64,000 nucleotides of DNA from Streptomyces coffeae (GCF_016741875.1 NZ_JAERRF010000006.1:372001-436000), one strand, 5' to 3'; shown: positions 42,482-51,551, counted from the first letter of the stretch. The notes: a model not told the origin generated them from the letters alone. Program-made: numbers and translations.

Positions 42482-43549
42482 TCAGCGCCGTGCCCGGGGC
42501 TCGGTAGCGGCGGACCGGGACGCGGAGGACTGGGCGGCGGTGGACGGGGCCGCGGTGGCGTTCGGGGTGCCGGTGGCCACCGTCCGCGAGCCCCGGCCAC
42601 GTCGCCGGGGAAGAGCGGCGATCGCGATGGCCACGAGCGCGACGGCGATCCCCACGAAGGTCGAGGCGGTCACCTCGGCACCCGCCCGGGGGAAGGCCGT
42701 GTTCAGCGCGAGTGATCCCAGGAGCTGGCCGGTGATGGTGGCCAGCCCGAGGATGAGCACACCGAGCTGGTGAACGGCCGCGATGGCGATCCCGATGACG
42801 ACAATGCCGATCGGCCCGCCGCAGTACACATACCAGTCCGCGGCGAACGCGCGCGGCGGATGGACCACGACCGAGTGCACGGCGAACACCGTGGCCAGGA
42901 CGGTGGCGCCGACCGCGAAGTTGGTGAAGGTCGCGATCGGGGCCGAGCCGGTGGCGACGCGCACATGGCCGTTGACGGCCTGCTGCCAGCTCACACAGGC
43001 CCCGGCCATCAGCGGCAGGGCGAGCATCCAGAGCGGGAAGTCCGCGCTCAGCTTGCCCGCCGTGGACACCCCGACCGCCGCGAGGACGAGGACGGAGCCG
43101 ATGATCCGCGGCGCCGTCAGCGACTGCGGCCCCGCGGGGCCGAGCCCCTTGCGGTCGACGGCCAGCCCGGCGGCGGTCTGTCCGGCCACCACGGCCACCG
43201 TGAACAGGGCCACCCCGAGCGCGGTGACCGTCAGCGCCTGCGAGAGCACCAGCAGCGCGCCACCGCAGCCGCCGAGCACCTGCCACCACATCATCCGGCC
43301 TTCCCGCACCGCGCGGACGACGGCACCCGGCCCGGTACGTTCAGGCCCCTCCGCGGCCCCCCGCCGCCCCGCCCGCCGGGCACCCGCGATGAGCAGTCCG
43401 GCGGCTATGACCACCAGCCCGGAGCCGAAGGAGATGAGTGCCGCGGCGTACGGGTCGTGCATCCCGTGCGCCAACTCACCATTGAGACGCGACTGTACGG
43501 CGATGAGCCCACCGGCGAAGACCGCAAGCAGCAGCCAGACGGCGTACAT
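42482..43549 (-). CDS. DMT transporter of the YdcZ/DUF606 type
   Basis: 355 residues, ~10 helices in two DUF606 halves, each beginning with the AVQSRLNGELA/QQAVNGHVRVATG motif (R/V-N-G at the helix start). YAVWLLLAVFAGGLIAVQSR at the N-terminus is typical of DUF606. A Ser/Ala-rich cytoplasmic tail is added. GAGAGGATCC precedes ATG 43549. Small-molecule exporter of unknown substrate. Confidence 0.82.
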   Translation of the reverse strand: MYAVWLLLAVFAGGLIAVQSRLNGELAHGMHDPYAAALISFGSGLVVIAAGLLIAGARRAGRRGAAEGPERTGPGAVVRAVREGRMMWWQVLGGCGGALLVLSQALTVTALGVALFTVAVVAGQTAAGLAVDRKGLGPAGPQSLTAPRIIGSVLVLAAVGVSTAGKLSADFPLWMLALPLMAGACVSWQQAVNGHVRVATGSAPIATFTNFAVGATVLATVFAVHSVVVHPPRAFAADWYVYCGGPIGIVVIGIAIAAVHQLGVLILGLATITGQLLGSLALNTAFPRAGAEVTASTFVGIAVALVAIAIAALPRRRGRGSRTVATGTPNATAAPSTAAQSSASRSAATEPRARR

Positions 43550-43879
43550 CGGGGATCCTCTCGTACCGGGGCGATGGGCGGCTGAGAGGCTACGCCACCG
43601 GCCCGACGTGGAAGAACGCGCCCCCGCGTGGGCTGCGGTGCGGCACGGCCGGAGAGGGGGAGCGGGAGGCGACGGGCCGGGCTGGGGGATCGGGACCTGG
43701 CAGCCCTTGCGGAGCGCGCGGGCGGAACGGAGACTACGTCTCGCTGGTGATCTCCGAATCCGCCGGCCACGACGCGGCCCACCAGGCCGCGCACGACCGA
43801 GGCGCATTCCCACCAGACCGCGCCTGACGAATACGCCGTCCCACCACGACGGGCCCGAATGCCGAGGAGACCGACCCCC
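43550..43879. other. Intergenic region between divergent genes
   Basis: About 330 bp. In the right part one frame reads DYVSLVISESAGHDAAHQAA and then stops. This could be a coding remnant, but it has no start and I recognise no family. A GAGGAG at about 43864 serves the AceE-like gene. Confidence 0.4.
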
Positions 43880-46228
43880 ATGACCACGAAGACCAGCGCG
43901 ACAACACCCGAGGCCGAGGTCTCCGACGCGCTCGCGGCGCAGGACGCGCTGCTGCGCGAGGTGGAGCGGCGGGTGCTCTGGCTGGCGACCGCGATCATCG
44001 ACCACGCCAACCGGGTACGGCCCAACCCCACCGGGCTGAAGGTGGGCGGGCACCAGGCGTCGTCCGCGTCGATGACGACGATCATGACGGCGCTGTGGTT
44101 CGACCGGCTGCGGGCGGGGGACCGGGTGTCGGTGAAGCCGCATGCCTCTCCGGTGCTGCATGCGATCAACTACCTGCTCGGGGAGCTGGACGAGCGGTAT
44201 CTGACCACGCTGCGGGAGTTCGGCGGTCTCCAGAGCTATCCCTCGCGGTCGAAGGACCCCGACCCCGTCGACTACTCCACCGGTTCGGTGGGCATCGGCG
44301 CCACCGCGCCGATCTGGGGCGCGCTGGCCCGCCGTTACACCGACTCCGTGGCGGGCGGCGCGGGCACCGGGCGGCAGTACTCGCTGGTCGGAGACGCGGA
44401 GCTGGACGAAGGCGCCTGCTGGGAGGCGATCCTCGACCCGATGGTCGGCGAGCTGGGCGAGATCTGCTGGATCGTCGATGTGAACCGGCAGTCGCTGGAC
44501 CGGGTGGTGCCCAACATCGGCGCCAACCGCTTGCAGGGCATGTTCGAGGCCGCGGGCTGGCAGGTGCTCACCGTCAAGTACGGACGGCTGCTGCGGGAAC
44601 TGTTCGCCCGGCCCGGCGGGGACGCCCTGCGGCGGCGGATCGACGACATGACCAACCCCGAGTACCAGCGGCTGCTGCGCTGCACCCCGGAGCAGCTGCG
44701 CACCCGGCTGCCCGGCGACGGTCCCGATGCCGCCGCCCTGCACAGCCTGATAGCACCGCTGGACGACGCCACCCTGCACTCCGCCATCCGTAACCTCGGC
44801 GGACACGACCTGCGCGCGCTCGACGAGGCGCTGGGCGCCATCGACGACACCCGGCCCACCGTTGTCTTCGCGTACACGGTGAAGGGGAACGGGCTGGCCA
44901 CCGAGGGCCATCCGCAGAACCACTCCTCACTGCTGGCGGCCGAGCAGATGGCCGAGCTGGGGGAGCGGGTGGGTATGTCGCTCGACGACCCGTGGCAGCG
45001 CTTCGCCCCGGACTCGGCGGCGGGTCGGCTCTGCACCCGGGTGGCCGCCCGGCTGCGGCGTGAACCCGTCGCCCTCACCCCCGTCCCGGAGCTGCCCACC
45101 GACATCGGCCGCACCCCCCACGGAAAGGCCACCACTCAGGCCGCGCTCGGCCGCGCCCTGCTGGACCTCACCCGGGCCGCCCCGGAGGCGGCGCGCCGTG
45201 TGGTGACGCTCTGCCCCGACGTCAGCTCCTCCACCAACCTCGGCGGCTGGGTCAACAAGGTCGGCGTCTGGTCGGCGGCCGACGACCGCCGCGACTGGTT
45301 CGAGGACGACCCCGAGACGATCCTGCACTGGCGCGAGCGGCCCACCGGCCAGCACCTCGAACTCGGCATCGCCGAAGGCAACCTGGTCGGACTGCTCGCC
45401 GAGCTGGGCGCCACCTGGAGCCGCTGGGGGCAGCCGCTGCTGCCCATCGGGGTGCTCTACGACCCGTTCGTCGAACGGGCGCTGGAGCCCTGGTCGTTCG
45501 GGATCTACGCGGGCGGCCAGTCGATCCTGGTCGGTACCCCCTCCGGGGTCACCCTGGCTCCCGAGGGCGGGGCGCACCAGTCGGTCACCACGCCCTCGGT
45601 CGGGCTCGAACAGCCCGGCTGCGTCACCTACGAGCCCGCGTTCGCGATCGACGTCGAGTGGACGCTGCTGGCCTCGCTGGCCCGGCTCGGGCGGCCCGAC
45701 GGCACCTCCGCCTATCTGCGGCTCTCCACCCGCCCGGTGGACCAGAGCCTCGCCGCCGTGCCCACCGATCCGGCGGCCCGTGAGCGCCGCCGCCGGCAGA
45801 CCGTCGCCGGGGCGTATCCGCTGGTGCGCTCCGCCGGGCAGCCCGCGGTCACGATCGCCGCGATGGGCGCCGTGGTGCCCGAGGCGCTGCTGGCGGCCGA
45901 GCGGCTGGCGGCCCAGGGCACCCCCGCCGACGTGGTCTGTGTGACCAGCCCCGGTCTGCTCTTCGACGCGGTGCGGGCCCGCTCCGGCCGGGGCGAGGGC
46001 GACAGCTGGATCCTGGACGCGGCGTTCCCCGCGCACCGGGCGGCGCCCCTGGTCACCGTCCTCGACGGCCATCCGCACACGCTGGCGTTCCTCAGCGGTA
46101 TCAACCAGGTACGCGCCACCCACCTCGGGGTGACCCGGTTCGGGCAGTCCGGCGATCTGGAGTCGGTGTACCGCTACCACGGTCTGGACGCCGACAGCAT
46201 CGTCGGCGCCGCGCTCGACGTGTGCTGA
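43880..46228 (+). CDS. AceE-like thiamine-diphosphate E1 (transketolase family), orphan
   Basis: 782 residues. The ThDP motif is GDAELDEGACWEAILDP...VDVNRQ (GD...N). The stretch NRQSLDRVVPNIGANRLQGM and FEAAGWQVLTVKYG parallels E. coli AceE, as does NLGGHDLRALDEAL followed by TVKGNGL. The C-terminal transketolase-like halves include LELGIAEGNLVGLLAELGA. It is ~100 residues shorter than classic AceE, mainly at the N-terminus, which usually binds E2. No E2/E3 genes are adjacent. It may be a 2-oxoacid decarboxylase/dehydrogenase of altered specificity. ATG 43880 has GAGGAG ~10 nt upstream. Confidence 0.8.
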   Translation: MTTKTSATTPEAEVSDALAAQDALLREVERRVLWLATAIIDHANRVRPNPTGLKVGGHQASSASMTTIMTALWFDRLRAGDRVSVKPHASPVLHAINYLLGELDERYLTTLREFGGLQSYPSRSKDPDPVDYSTGSVGIGATAPIWGALARRYTDSVAGGAGTGRQYSLVGDAELDEGACWEAILDPMVGELGEICWIVDVNRQSLDRVVPNIGANRLQGMFEAAGWQVLTVKYGRLLRELFARPGGDALRRRIDDMTNPEYQRLLRCTPEQLRTRLPGDGPDAAALHSLIAPLDDATLHSAIRNLGGHDLRALDEALGAIDDTRPTVVFAYTVKGNGLATEGHPQNHSSLLAAEQMAELGERVGMSLDDPWQRFAPDSAAGRLCTRVAARLRREPVALTPVPELPTDIGRTPHGKATTQAALGRALLDLTRAAPEAARRVVTLCPDVSSSTNLGGWVNKVGVWSAADDRRDWFEDDPETILHWRERPTGQHLELGIAEGNLVGLLAELGATWSRWGQPLLPIGVLYDPFVERALEPWSFGIYAGGQSILVGTPSGVTLAPEGGAHQSVTTPSVGLEQPGCVTYEPAFAIDVEWTLLASLARLGRPDGTSAYLRLSTRPVDQSLAAVPTDPAARERRRRQTVAGAYPLVRSAGQPAVTIAAMGAVVPEALLAAERLAAQGTPADVVCVTSPGLLFDAVRARSGRGEGDSWILDAAFPAHRAAPLVTVLDGHPHTLAFLSGINQVRATHLGVTRFGQSGDLESVYRYHGLDADSIVGAALDVC

Positions 46229-46279
46229 CCTGCCCGCTGGCCACGGGGTGGAACGGGCGGTGGGCGCGGCGGTCTGGCT

Positions 46280-46469
46280 AGGCTCTGTCCGGTGGGTCTT
46301 TGAGGAGCAGCCCGCGGCGTCTGGTGCCGTGGATCGCAAGGCGGAGGATCGCCCTCGTACTGGGCGTACTCGGGCGACTCCGACAACGCGGCCGGGGGCA
46401 CCTCCCAGCGTTAGCTGGGGGCGCGGTGCCAGGCGTCGCGGGCCCGATAAGACCCGCCGGACAGGGCCT
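46280..46469. mobile_element. MITE-like element (~190 bp) with 21-bp terminal inverted repeats
   Basis: Left end AGGCTCTGTCCGGTGGGTCTT (46280-46300, allow one base over) pairs with the complement of AAGACCCGCCGGACAGGGCCT (46449-46469) at 19 of 21 positions. No transposase is encoded. An internal hairpin (GGCACC...CCAGCgttaGCTGG...GGTGCC, 46397-46430) is present. The element resembles a dispersed repeat I recall from many Streptomyces genomes. It overlaps and terminates the SDR gene: the last ~16 SDR codons and its TAA lie inside the element. Confidence 0.75.
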
Positions 46470-47214
46470 GAGCGGTGCCGGTCGTCCAACCGGCCTGCGG
46501 GGAGGCGAGGAAGGCCGCGGCGGCGGCCACCTCCCTCGGCGCCCCGACCCGGCCCAGGGGATAGGCGTCACCGGTGTGGCGCTCGTGTTCCTCGCTCTGC
46601 TCGGCACTCATCGGGACGATGTGCTCGCGCTCGTACGCCGGGGCGCGCACCGCACCCGGGGCGATGGCGTTGACCCGGACGCCGGACGGGCCGAGTTCAC
46701 CGGCGAGCGCCCGGGTCATCGCGTTGATCGCGCCGCGGGTGGCGGAGTAGGCGGCGGACGGGCGGTCGGTGCCCGTCGAATCCGCCCAGTAGCTGCTGAT
46801 GTTGACGATGCTGCCGCGTCCGGTGGTGAGTGCCGGAAGCAGCGCCTGGGCGAGCAGGAACGGCACCCGCACATTGAGGTGGAGCATGGTGTCGAAGGTG
46901 TCGGCGGAGGTCTGGGCGAGTGGACTGAAGTGCGCCGTCCCCGCGTTGTTGACGAGGGTGTCCACCCGGTCGGTCAGCTCCAGCACCTGCTGTGCGGCGG
47001 TGGTCGCGGCGCCGTGGTCGGCCAGGTCGAGGCAGAGTGTGCGCACCGTGGTCCCGTGGCAGGACAGGGTCCGCCGGGCCCGGTCCAGTCCGTCCTGATC
47101 GCGGGCGATCAGCACCAGGTCGGCGCCCTCCGTGGCGAACGCGTCGGCGATGGCGTAGCCGAGGCCCTCGCTGCCACCGGTGATCACTGCGGTGGTGCCG
47201 ACGAGATGGGGCAA
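46411..47214 (-). CDS. SDR-family oxidoreductase with MITE-encoded C-terminus
   Basis: 267 residues. AVITGGSEGLGYAIADAF is the NAD(P)-binding G-x3-G-x-G loop, LVNNAGTAHFSPL the NAG motif, and SIVNISSYWADS with YSATRGAINAM the catalytic Ser, Tyr and Lys region. The active-site Y-x3-K reads Y-S-A-T-R, i.e. Arg replaces Lys, which may alter activity. The tail SGGSYRARDAWHRAPS is encoded by the inserted MITE and replaces the normal SDR end. A TTG start (47214) with GAAGGGAA upstream is assumed. Substrate unknown. Confidence 0.75.
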   Translation of the reverse strand: MPHLVGTTAVITGGSEGLGYAIADAFATEGADLVLIARDQDGLDRARRTLSCHGTTVRTLCLDLADHGAATTAAQQVLELTDRVDTLVNNAGTAHFSPLAQTSADTFDTMLHLNVRVPFLLAQALLPALTTGRGSIVNISSYWADSTGTDRPSAAYSATRGAINAMTRALAGELGPSGVRVNAIAPGAVRAPAYEREHIVPMSAEQSEEHERHTGDAYPLGRVGAPREVAAAAAFLASPQAGWTTGTAQALSGGSYRARDAWHRAPS

Positions 47215-47289
47215 GACCGGGTTCCCTTCGGGGGCGGACGGACAGTGCGGAGAGCCGACGGACAGGCGGAGATCGACCCCCGGTAAACG

Positions 47290-47355
47290 GACGGATCATG
47301 TCCGGTTAACTCCCCGCAGCGTAGATATGTGGACAGAGCCTGTCCAATTCTGTCC
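47290..47355. promoter_or_regulatory. Cluster of GGAC/GTCC dyads in a divergent promoter region
   Basis: CGGATCATGTCCG (47292-47304) is a 4-bp dyad, and GGACAGAGCCTGTCC (47331-47345) a perfect 6-bp dyad followed by another CTGTCC (47350-47355). They lie between the SDR and DUF4032 genes. This is likely a repressor site, but no regulator is encoded next to it. Confidence 0.4.
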
Positions 47356-47415
47356 AGGGTTGCGGACATCCCCGACCGGCCCCGATCGCACCTCCGTACC
47401 GCACACTGGTGTGTC

Positions 47416-48630
47416 ATGGAGTTGCAGATCACCGCCACCTCGCCCGAGCACCCGGCATCCCTCCTCGATCTGCCGTGGAACATCCCGCTGGAGGAGTGGC
47501 CGGACGAGCACCTGGTGTCGCTGCCCCGTGGTATCTCCCGCCATGTCGTCCGGTTCGTCCGCGCGGGCGGCGAAGTGGTGGCGGTCAAGGAGGTCGGCGA
47601 GTGGGCGGCAGTCCGCGAGTACGGGCTGCTGCGGGATCTGGACCGGCTCGCCATCCCCGCGGTGGACGCGCTCGCGGTGGTCACCGGACGCACTGGCGAG
47701 GGCGGTCAATCGCTGGAACCGGTGCTGGTCACCCGGCATCTGGTGGGATCGCTGCCGTACCGCTCGATGTTCGAGACGACGATGCGGCCGAGCACCATCA
47801 AGCGGTTGCTCGACGCGCTCGCCGTACTCCTGGTGCGGTTGCACCTCGCGGGCTTCGCATGGGGTGACTGCTCGCTGTCCAACACCCTCTTCCGGCGGGA
47901 CGCCGGCGCGTACGCCGCGTATCTGGTGGACGCCGAGACCGGGCAGATCCAGCCACGGCTGACCACCGGACAGCGGGAGTACGACGTCGAGGTGGCCCGG
48001 GTCAACATCGCGGGCGAGCTGATGGACCTGGAGGCCGGCGGTTCACTGCACCCCTCGGTCGACCCGGTGCTCTTCGGTCAGGCCATCGCCGAGCGGTACG
48101 CCGAGCTGTGGCACGAGCTGACCCGGCAGTCGGTGTATCCGACGGCTAAGCGCCACTACATCGACCGGCGGGTGCGGCGCCTGAACGACCTGGGTTTCGA
48201 TGTGGCCGAGATGCAGATCGAGCGCTCGCCGGACGGAGACACGGTCACCTTTGTGCCCAAGGTCGTCGACGCGGGCCACCATCAGCGCCAACTGCTGCGG
48301 CTGACCGGTCTGGACGCGGAGGAGAACCAGGCCCGCAGTCTGCTGAACGACCTGGAGACCTGGATGGCCACCCAGGACGACTACGCGCCCGGCGATCCGC
48401 TCGGCGCACGGCCGGAAGTACTGGCCCACCGCTGGGTGCGCGATGTCTTCCGGCCGGCCGTACGCGCCGTTCCGCTGGAGCTGCGCGGTGCCACCGACAC
48501 CGCGCAGCTCTACTACGAGCTCCTGGAACACCGCTGGTTGCTGTCCGAGCGGGCCGGCCGTGACGTGGGCCTGGACGCCACCGTCGAGGACTACACCCGG
48601 ACCGTGCCGGCCGGACGCCCGCACGGCTGA
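47416..48630 (+). CDS. DUF4032 / lipopolysaccharide-kinase-like protein
   Basis: 404 residues. The N-terminal two-thirds resemble a small-kinase fold: a Lys in GEVVAVKEVGEWAAVREYGLL, catalytic-loop-like LHLAGFAWGDCSLSNTLFRR (H-x..G-D-x3-N) and AYLVDAETGQI (metal Asp). DUF4032 occupies the C-terminal part. Actinobacterial members of this family are common and uncharacterised. ATG 47416 is chosen because homology begins there; no strong SD is seen. It is divergent from the SDR. Confidence 0.78.
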   Translation: MELQITATSPEHPASLLDLPWNIPLEEWPDEHLVSLPRGISRHVVRFVRAGGEVVAVKEVGEWAAVREYGLLRDLDRLAIPAVDALAVVTGRTGEGGQSLEPVLVTRHLVGSLPYRSMFETTMRPSTIKRLLDALAVLLVRLHLAGFAWGDCSLSNTLFRRDAGAYAAYLVDAETGQIQPRLTTGQREYDVEVARVNIAGELMDLEAGGSLHPSVDPVLFGQAIAERYAELWHELTRQSVYPTAKRHYIDRRVRRLNDLGFDVAEMQIERSPDGDTVTFVPKVVDAGHHQRQLLRLTGLDAEENQARSLLNDLETWMATQDDYAPGDPLGARPEVLAHRWVRDVFRPAVRAVPLELRGATDTAQLYYELLEHRWLLSERAGRDVGLDATVEDYTRTVPAGRPHG

Positions 48631-48673
48631 ACCCGCTTGCGCCCCGGGCGCGGTGGGCCGCGAGGTGTCAGTG

Positions 48674-49432
48674 TCAGGAAGGCGGCGAGGACAGCGTCTC
48701 GGAGATGGAGGCGATGACGCGCGGCGCCTCGCTGTTCAGATAGAAGTGGCCGCCGGGGTAGGTGTGCAGCGCGAAATCACCCGAGGTGTGCTCGCTCCAG
48801 GCGCGGACTTCCTCGACCGTCGCCTTGGGGTCGCTGGTGCCCACATGGGCCTGGATCGGGGCGGCCAACCGCGGCCCCGATGTGAAGCGGTAGGTCTCCG
48901 CGGCCTTGTAGTCGCTGCGGATCGCGGGCAGCACCATCCGCAGGATGTCATCGTCGCCGAGGAGCTGGGAGTCGGTGCCGCTGAGCGACTTCACCTCGGC
49001 GATCAGCCCCTCGTCGTCCCGCTGGTGCACCGTCTCGTCGCGGTGGGCGGACGGCGCGCGGCGCCCCGAGGCGAACAGCGTGACCGGTATCACGCCCTTC
49101 TGCTCCAGGCGCAGCGCGACCTCGAAGCCGAGCGTCGCCCCCATGCTGTGGCCGAACAGCGCGATGGGCTTGTCCGTCCATGGCAGCAGCTCCGGGACCA
49201 GGGCATCGGCCAGATCGCGGATGGAGTCGATGCACTGCTCGTTGCGGCGGTCCTGCCGGCCCGGATACTGGACGGCGAGAACGTCGACCTTCGGGGAGAG
49301 CGCCTTGGAGACGGGGAAGAAGTAGGAGGCCGAACCGCCCGCGTGGGGTAAACAGACAAGTCGCGTCGCCGCGTCGGGCGCGGGATGGAACTGCCTGATC
49401 CACAGGCTGGTGCCGGTGGGCTGTGCGGTCAC
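48674..49432 (-). CDS. Type II thioesterase (orphan)
   Basis: 252 residues of the alpha/beta-hydrolase TEII family. LVCLPHAGGSASYFFPVSKAL is the family start, the nucleophile elbow is LFGHSMGATLGF (G-x-S-x-G), and the catalytic His is in YPGGHFYL. VLAVQYPGRQDRRNE is a typical TEII block. TEIIs clear misprimed carrier proteins of NRPS/PKS assembly lines, but no such gene is visible here. GTG 49432. Confidence 0.88.
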   Translation of the reverse strand: MTAQPTGTSLWIRQFHPAPDAATRLVCLPHAGGSASYFFPVSKALSPKVDVLAVQYPGRQDRRNEQCIDSIRDLADALVPELLPWTDKPIALFGHSMGATLGFEVALRLEQKGVIPVTLFASGRRAPSAHRDETVHQRDDEGLIAEVKSLSGTDSQLLGDDDILRMVLPAIRSDYKAAETYRFTSGPRLAAPIQAHVGTSDPKATVEEVRAWSEHTSGDFALHTYPGGHFYLNSEAPRVIASISETLSSPPS

Positions 49433-49586
49433 CTGACGTCCTTTCGTACCACTGGATCGACCGGCCGCTGATGCGGACCGTCGTATACATACCTGGACCT
49501 CGCGCGGAGGCGAGTTTCAGCCTGCCGGGGCCAACGGAGCGCTGACAACCCCTATTTCGGACGTCGCTTTCCGGACACCCCTTCCC

Positions 49587-50474
49587 TCAAGGGCCGGTCC
49601 GCCCCTCGCCCACCAGGGGTTTCGGGATACCGGGGAGCCCACCCGCGCCATCGCGCCGGTCGGGTGCGCCGTGCGCGGCGATGCGCAGCGCCAGCTCCGC
49701 CAGCGCACGCGGGGCGCCCGTCTGCCCACGTACGCCTGGAAAGGCGTTGATGTCCACGATCAGCGGGGTGCCTCCACCCGCGTCGATCACATCCACGCCG
49801 TACACCTCCAGCGCGAAGACCGCGCCGACCTCGAGCACCGGCTCCAGCCAGCCCCGCGGCAGATCGCCGAGCGGCAGCGGCAGGGTGGGTCCTCGGCCGC
49901 CCGGCGCCAGCTCCGAGCGGCGGAGCGCGGCGAACACCGTGCCCGCGATCACCCAGAGCTTGTGGTCCCAGCCGTTGTTCGGGGTGAAGTCCTGGACGAC
50001 CACGGGTTCATCGGGCCAGGCGGCGGCCAGGGCGCGCAAGCCCGCCGTGTCATCGGCCCGTGCGACCAGATCGTGCCGACGGCTGTGACGGCTCTTGACC
50101 ACGACCGGACCGCCGAGCGGCTCCGCCGCCATCCCGCCGAGCGTCGCCGCCGTACGGGTGGCGGCGAACGGCAGCCCGGCCCGGCGGGCCAGTTCGGCCA
50201 TCGCCGTCCGGTCCTGGCAGAGTCCGGTGGCCGCGGCCGAGTTCACCACCGGGGCACCGCGTCGCTCCAGGGCGTGTGCGAGCGCCAGCGCCCGGGGTGT
50301 TCTGGCTTTCAGCAGATACACATCGGCGAGGGCGCGGGGGGAAACCGCGTCGGGCGGTGCGATGTCGTCGGTGGCGGGGTCCACGGCCACCATCTCATGG
50401 CGGGGTGTCAGCAGGGCCGTGGTGTCGGCGAGAAGCTGATGGCCGGGGTCGGAGGTGATCAGGCCGATACGCAT
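49587..50474 (-). CDS. RimK-like ATP-grasp ligase B
   Basis: 295 residues. ATP-grasp layout: VVVKSRHSRRHDLV (ATP-binding Lys), EPVVVQDFTPNNGWDHKLWV (adenine/Mg region), and VYGVDVIDAGGGTPLIVDINAFPG (metal Asp/Asn). The N-terminal domain is RimK/preATP-grasp-like (IGLITSDPGHQLLADTTALL). It shares architecture with the upstream gene. RimK-type enzymes form amide bonds by acyl-phosphate chemistry. Acceptor unknown. It begins at the stop of the upstream ligase (TGATG). Confidence 0.8.
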   Translation of the reverse strand: MRIGLITSDPGHQLLADTTALLTPRHEMVAVDPATDDIAPPDAVSPRALADVYLLKARTPRALALAHALERRGAPVVNSAAATGLCQDRTAMAELARRAGLPFAATRTAATLGGMAAEPLGGPVVVKSRHSRRHDLVARADDTAGLRALAAAWPDEPVVVQDFTPNNGWDHKLWVIAGTVFAALRRSELAPGGRGPTLPLPLGDLPRGWLEPVLEVGAVFALEVYGVDVIDAGGGTPLIVDINAFPGVRGQTGAPRALAELALRIAAHGAPDRRDGAGGLPGIPKPLVGEGRTGP

Positions 50475-51382
50475 CAGCCGCCGCTCACCGCCGTCACCGC
50501 CGCCGCGTGCACCGGTACCGGAGCTCCCACCGGTGGCACGGCCACGGCATTCTGAAGGGGCGGCCGGGTGCCGTCGCCACGCGCCAGCTCCAGCACCGCA
50601 CGCGCCACCCGCGCCGCCGCGTCCGGCACCTCCCGGAAGCTGGGGAAGTCGTTCACATCGACGATGACCGGGCCGTCCGGCCCCAGCAGCACATCGACCC
50701 CGTACAGATCGAGGCCGTAGACCGCCCCGACCTCGGCGGCGAGGGCGGCCACCTCCGCGGGCAGCGCCACCCGCCGCCCGCGTACGCCCTGTTCGGGGCC
50801 GAGCGGTGAGGGGCGTTCGGTCCCGTACAGCTCGCCGCCGACGCAGTACACCTTGAGGTCGATGCCGGAATTGGGCACATAGGGCTGGGCGATGAGCACG
50901 CCCTCCGCTGCCAGTTCTGGGCTCAGCGCGGCCAGCCGCCGCGGTGAGGCCACCCGTCGCACCGCCCGCCCCGAGCTGCCGTCCGCGGGCTTGACCACCA
51001 GCGGATACGCCGACTCCGGTATCTCGGCGAGGGTTTCGGGGCGGGCCGCCGTCCAGGTCGGCGGCACCGGCAGTCCGCGGCTGTGTCCGATGGCCGCCGC
51101 CAGAGCCTTGTCCCGCACCCCGCGGATCGAGCGCGCGTCATTGACGGTGGTGAGCCCGACCGCCGCCGCGGCCTCCAACAGGGTCAGACCGGGGCCACCG
51201 GAGACGGTCTTGAGCACCCAGGCGTCATGGCTGCCCGCCCGTACCGCGTCCGAGATCCGGGTCAGGGAGGCGCCCGGGCGGATCACATCGACCTGATGCC
51301 CCCAGGCGGAGAGCTGATGGATCACCTCACGGGGCATCCCGTCCCGGCGATAGCGCTCCTCCACCAGGAAGCAGAGTCTCAT
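50474..51382 (-). CDS. RimK-like ATP-grasp ligase A
   Basis: 302 residues. LVVKPADGSSGRAVRRV (ATP Lys), GVLIAQPYVPNSGIDLKVYC (ATP clamp), and LYGVDVLLGPDGPVIVDVNDFPSF (metal ligands) define the ATP-grasp fold. The N-terminus LCFLVEERYRRDGMPREVIHQL is a RimK-like preATP domain. The two ligases are recognisable paralogues but clearly diverged, suggesting sequential or heteromeric function. The start lies ~160 bp from the divergent psuK operon. Confidence 0.8.
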   Translation of the reverse strand: MRLCFLVEERYRRDGMPREVIHQLSAWGHQVDVIRPGASLTRISDAVRAGSHDAWVLKTVSGGPGLTLLEAAAAVGLTTVNDARSIRGVRDKALAAAIGHSRGLPVPPTWTAARPETLAEIPESAYPLVVKPADGSSGRAVRRVASPRRLAALSPELAAEGVLIAQPYVPNSGIDLKVYCVGGELYGTERPSPLGPEQGVRGRRVALPAEVAALAAEVGAVYGLDLYGVDVLLGPDGPVIVDVNDFPSFREVPDAAARVARAVLELARGDGTRPPLQNAVAVPPVGAPVPVHAAAVTAVSGG

Positions 51383-51523
51383 CGGCCTTCTTCCTCACTA
51401 CCGGACAGTTCTCCCCGGGCTGTTGCCGAGGTGTCGGGCCAGCCAAGGTCCCTCAGGATGTCATCCGTCGTTCCGGGGCGATTTCTTGACCCGTCGATCG
51501 CCACTCACCGGCTCTGTTTATCC

Positions 51524-51542
51524 GAGTAAGTTTCCTTTACTC
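51524..51542. promoter_or_regulatory. Palindrome at the psuK start, likely autoregulatory operator
   Basis: GAGTAAGTTTCCTTTACTC has perfect 6-bp arms (GAGTAA/TTACTC), ends 9 nt before ATG 51552, and lies in the only AT-rich part of the region. Since PsuK itself carries an N-terminal HTH, it is a good candidate for its own operator. Confidence 0.55.
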
Positions 51543-51551
51543 TGCTGAACC

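Noticed and set aside
43700..43827. Coding remnant reading DYVSLVISESAGHDAAHQAA
   Set aside because: No start, no SD and no recognisable family; reported only as intergenic content.
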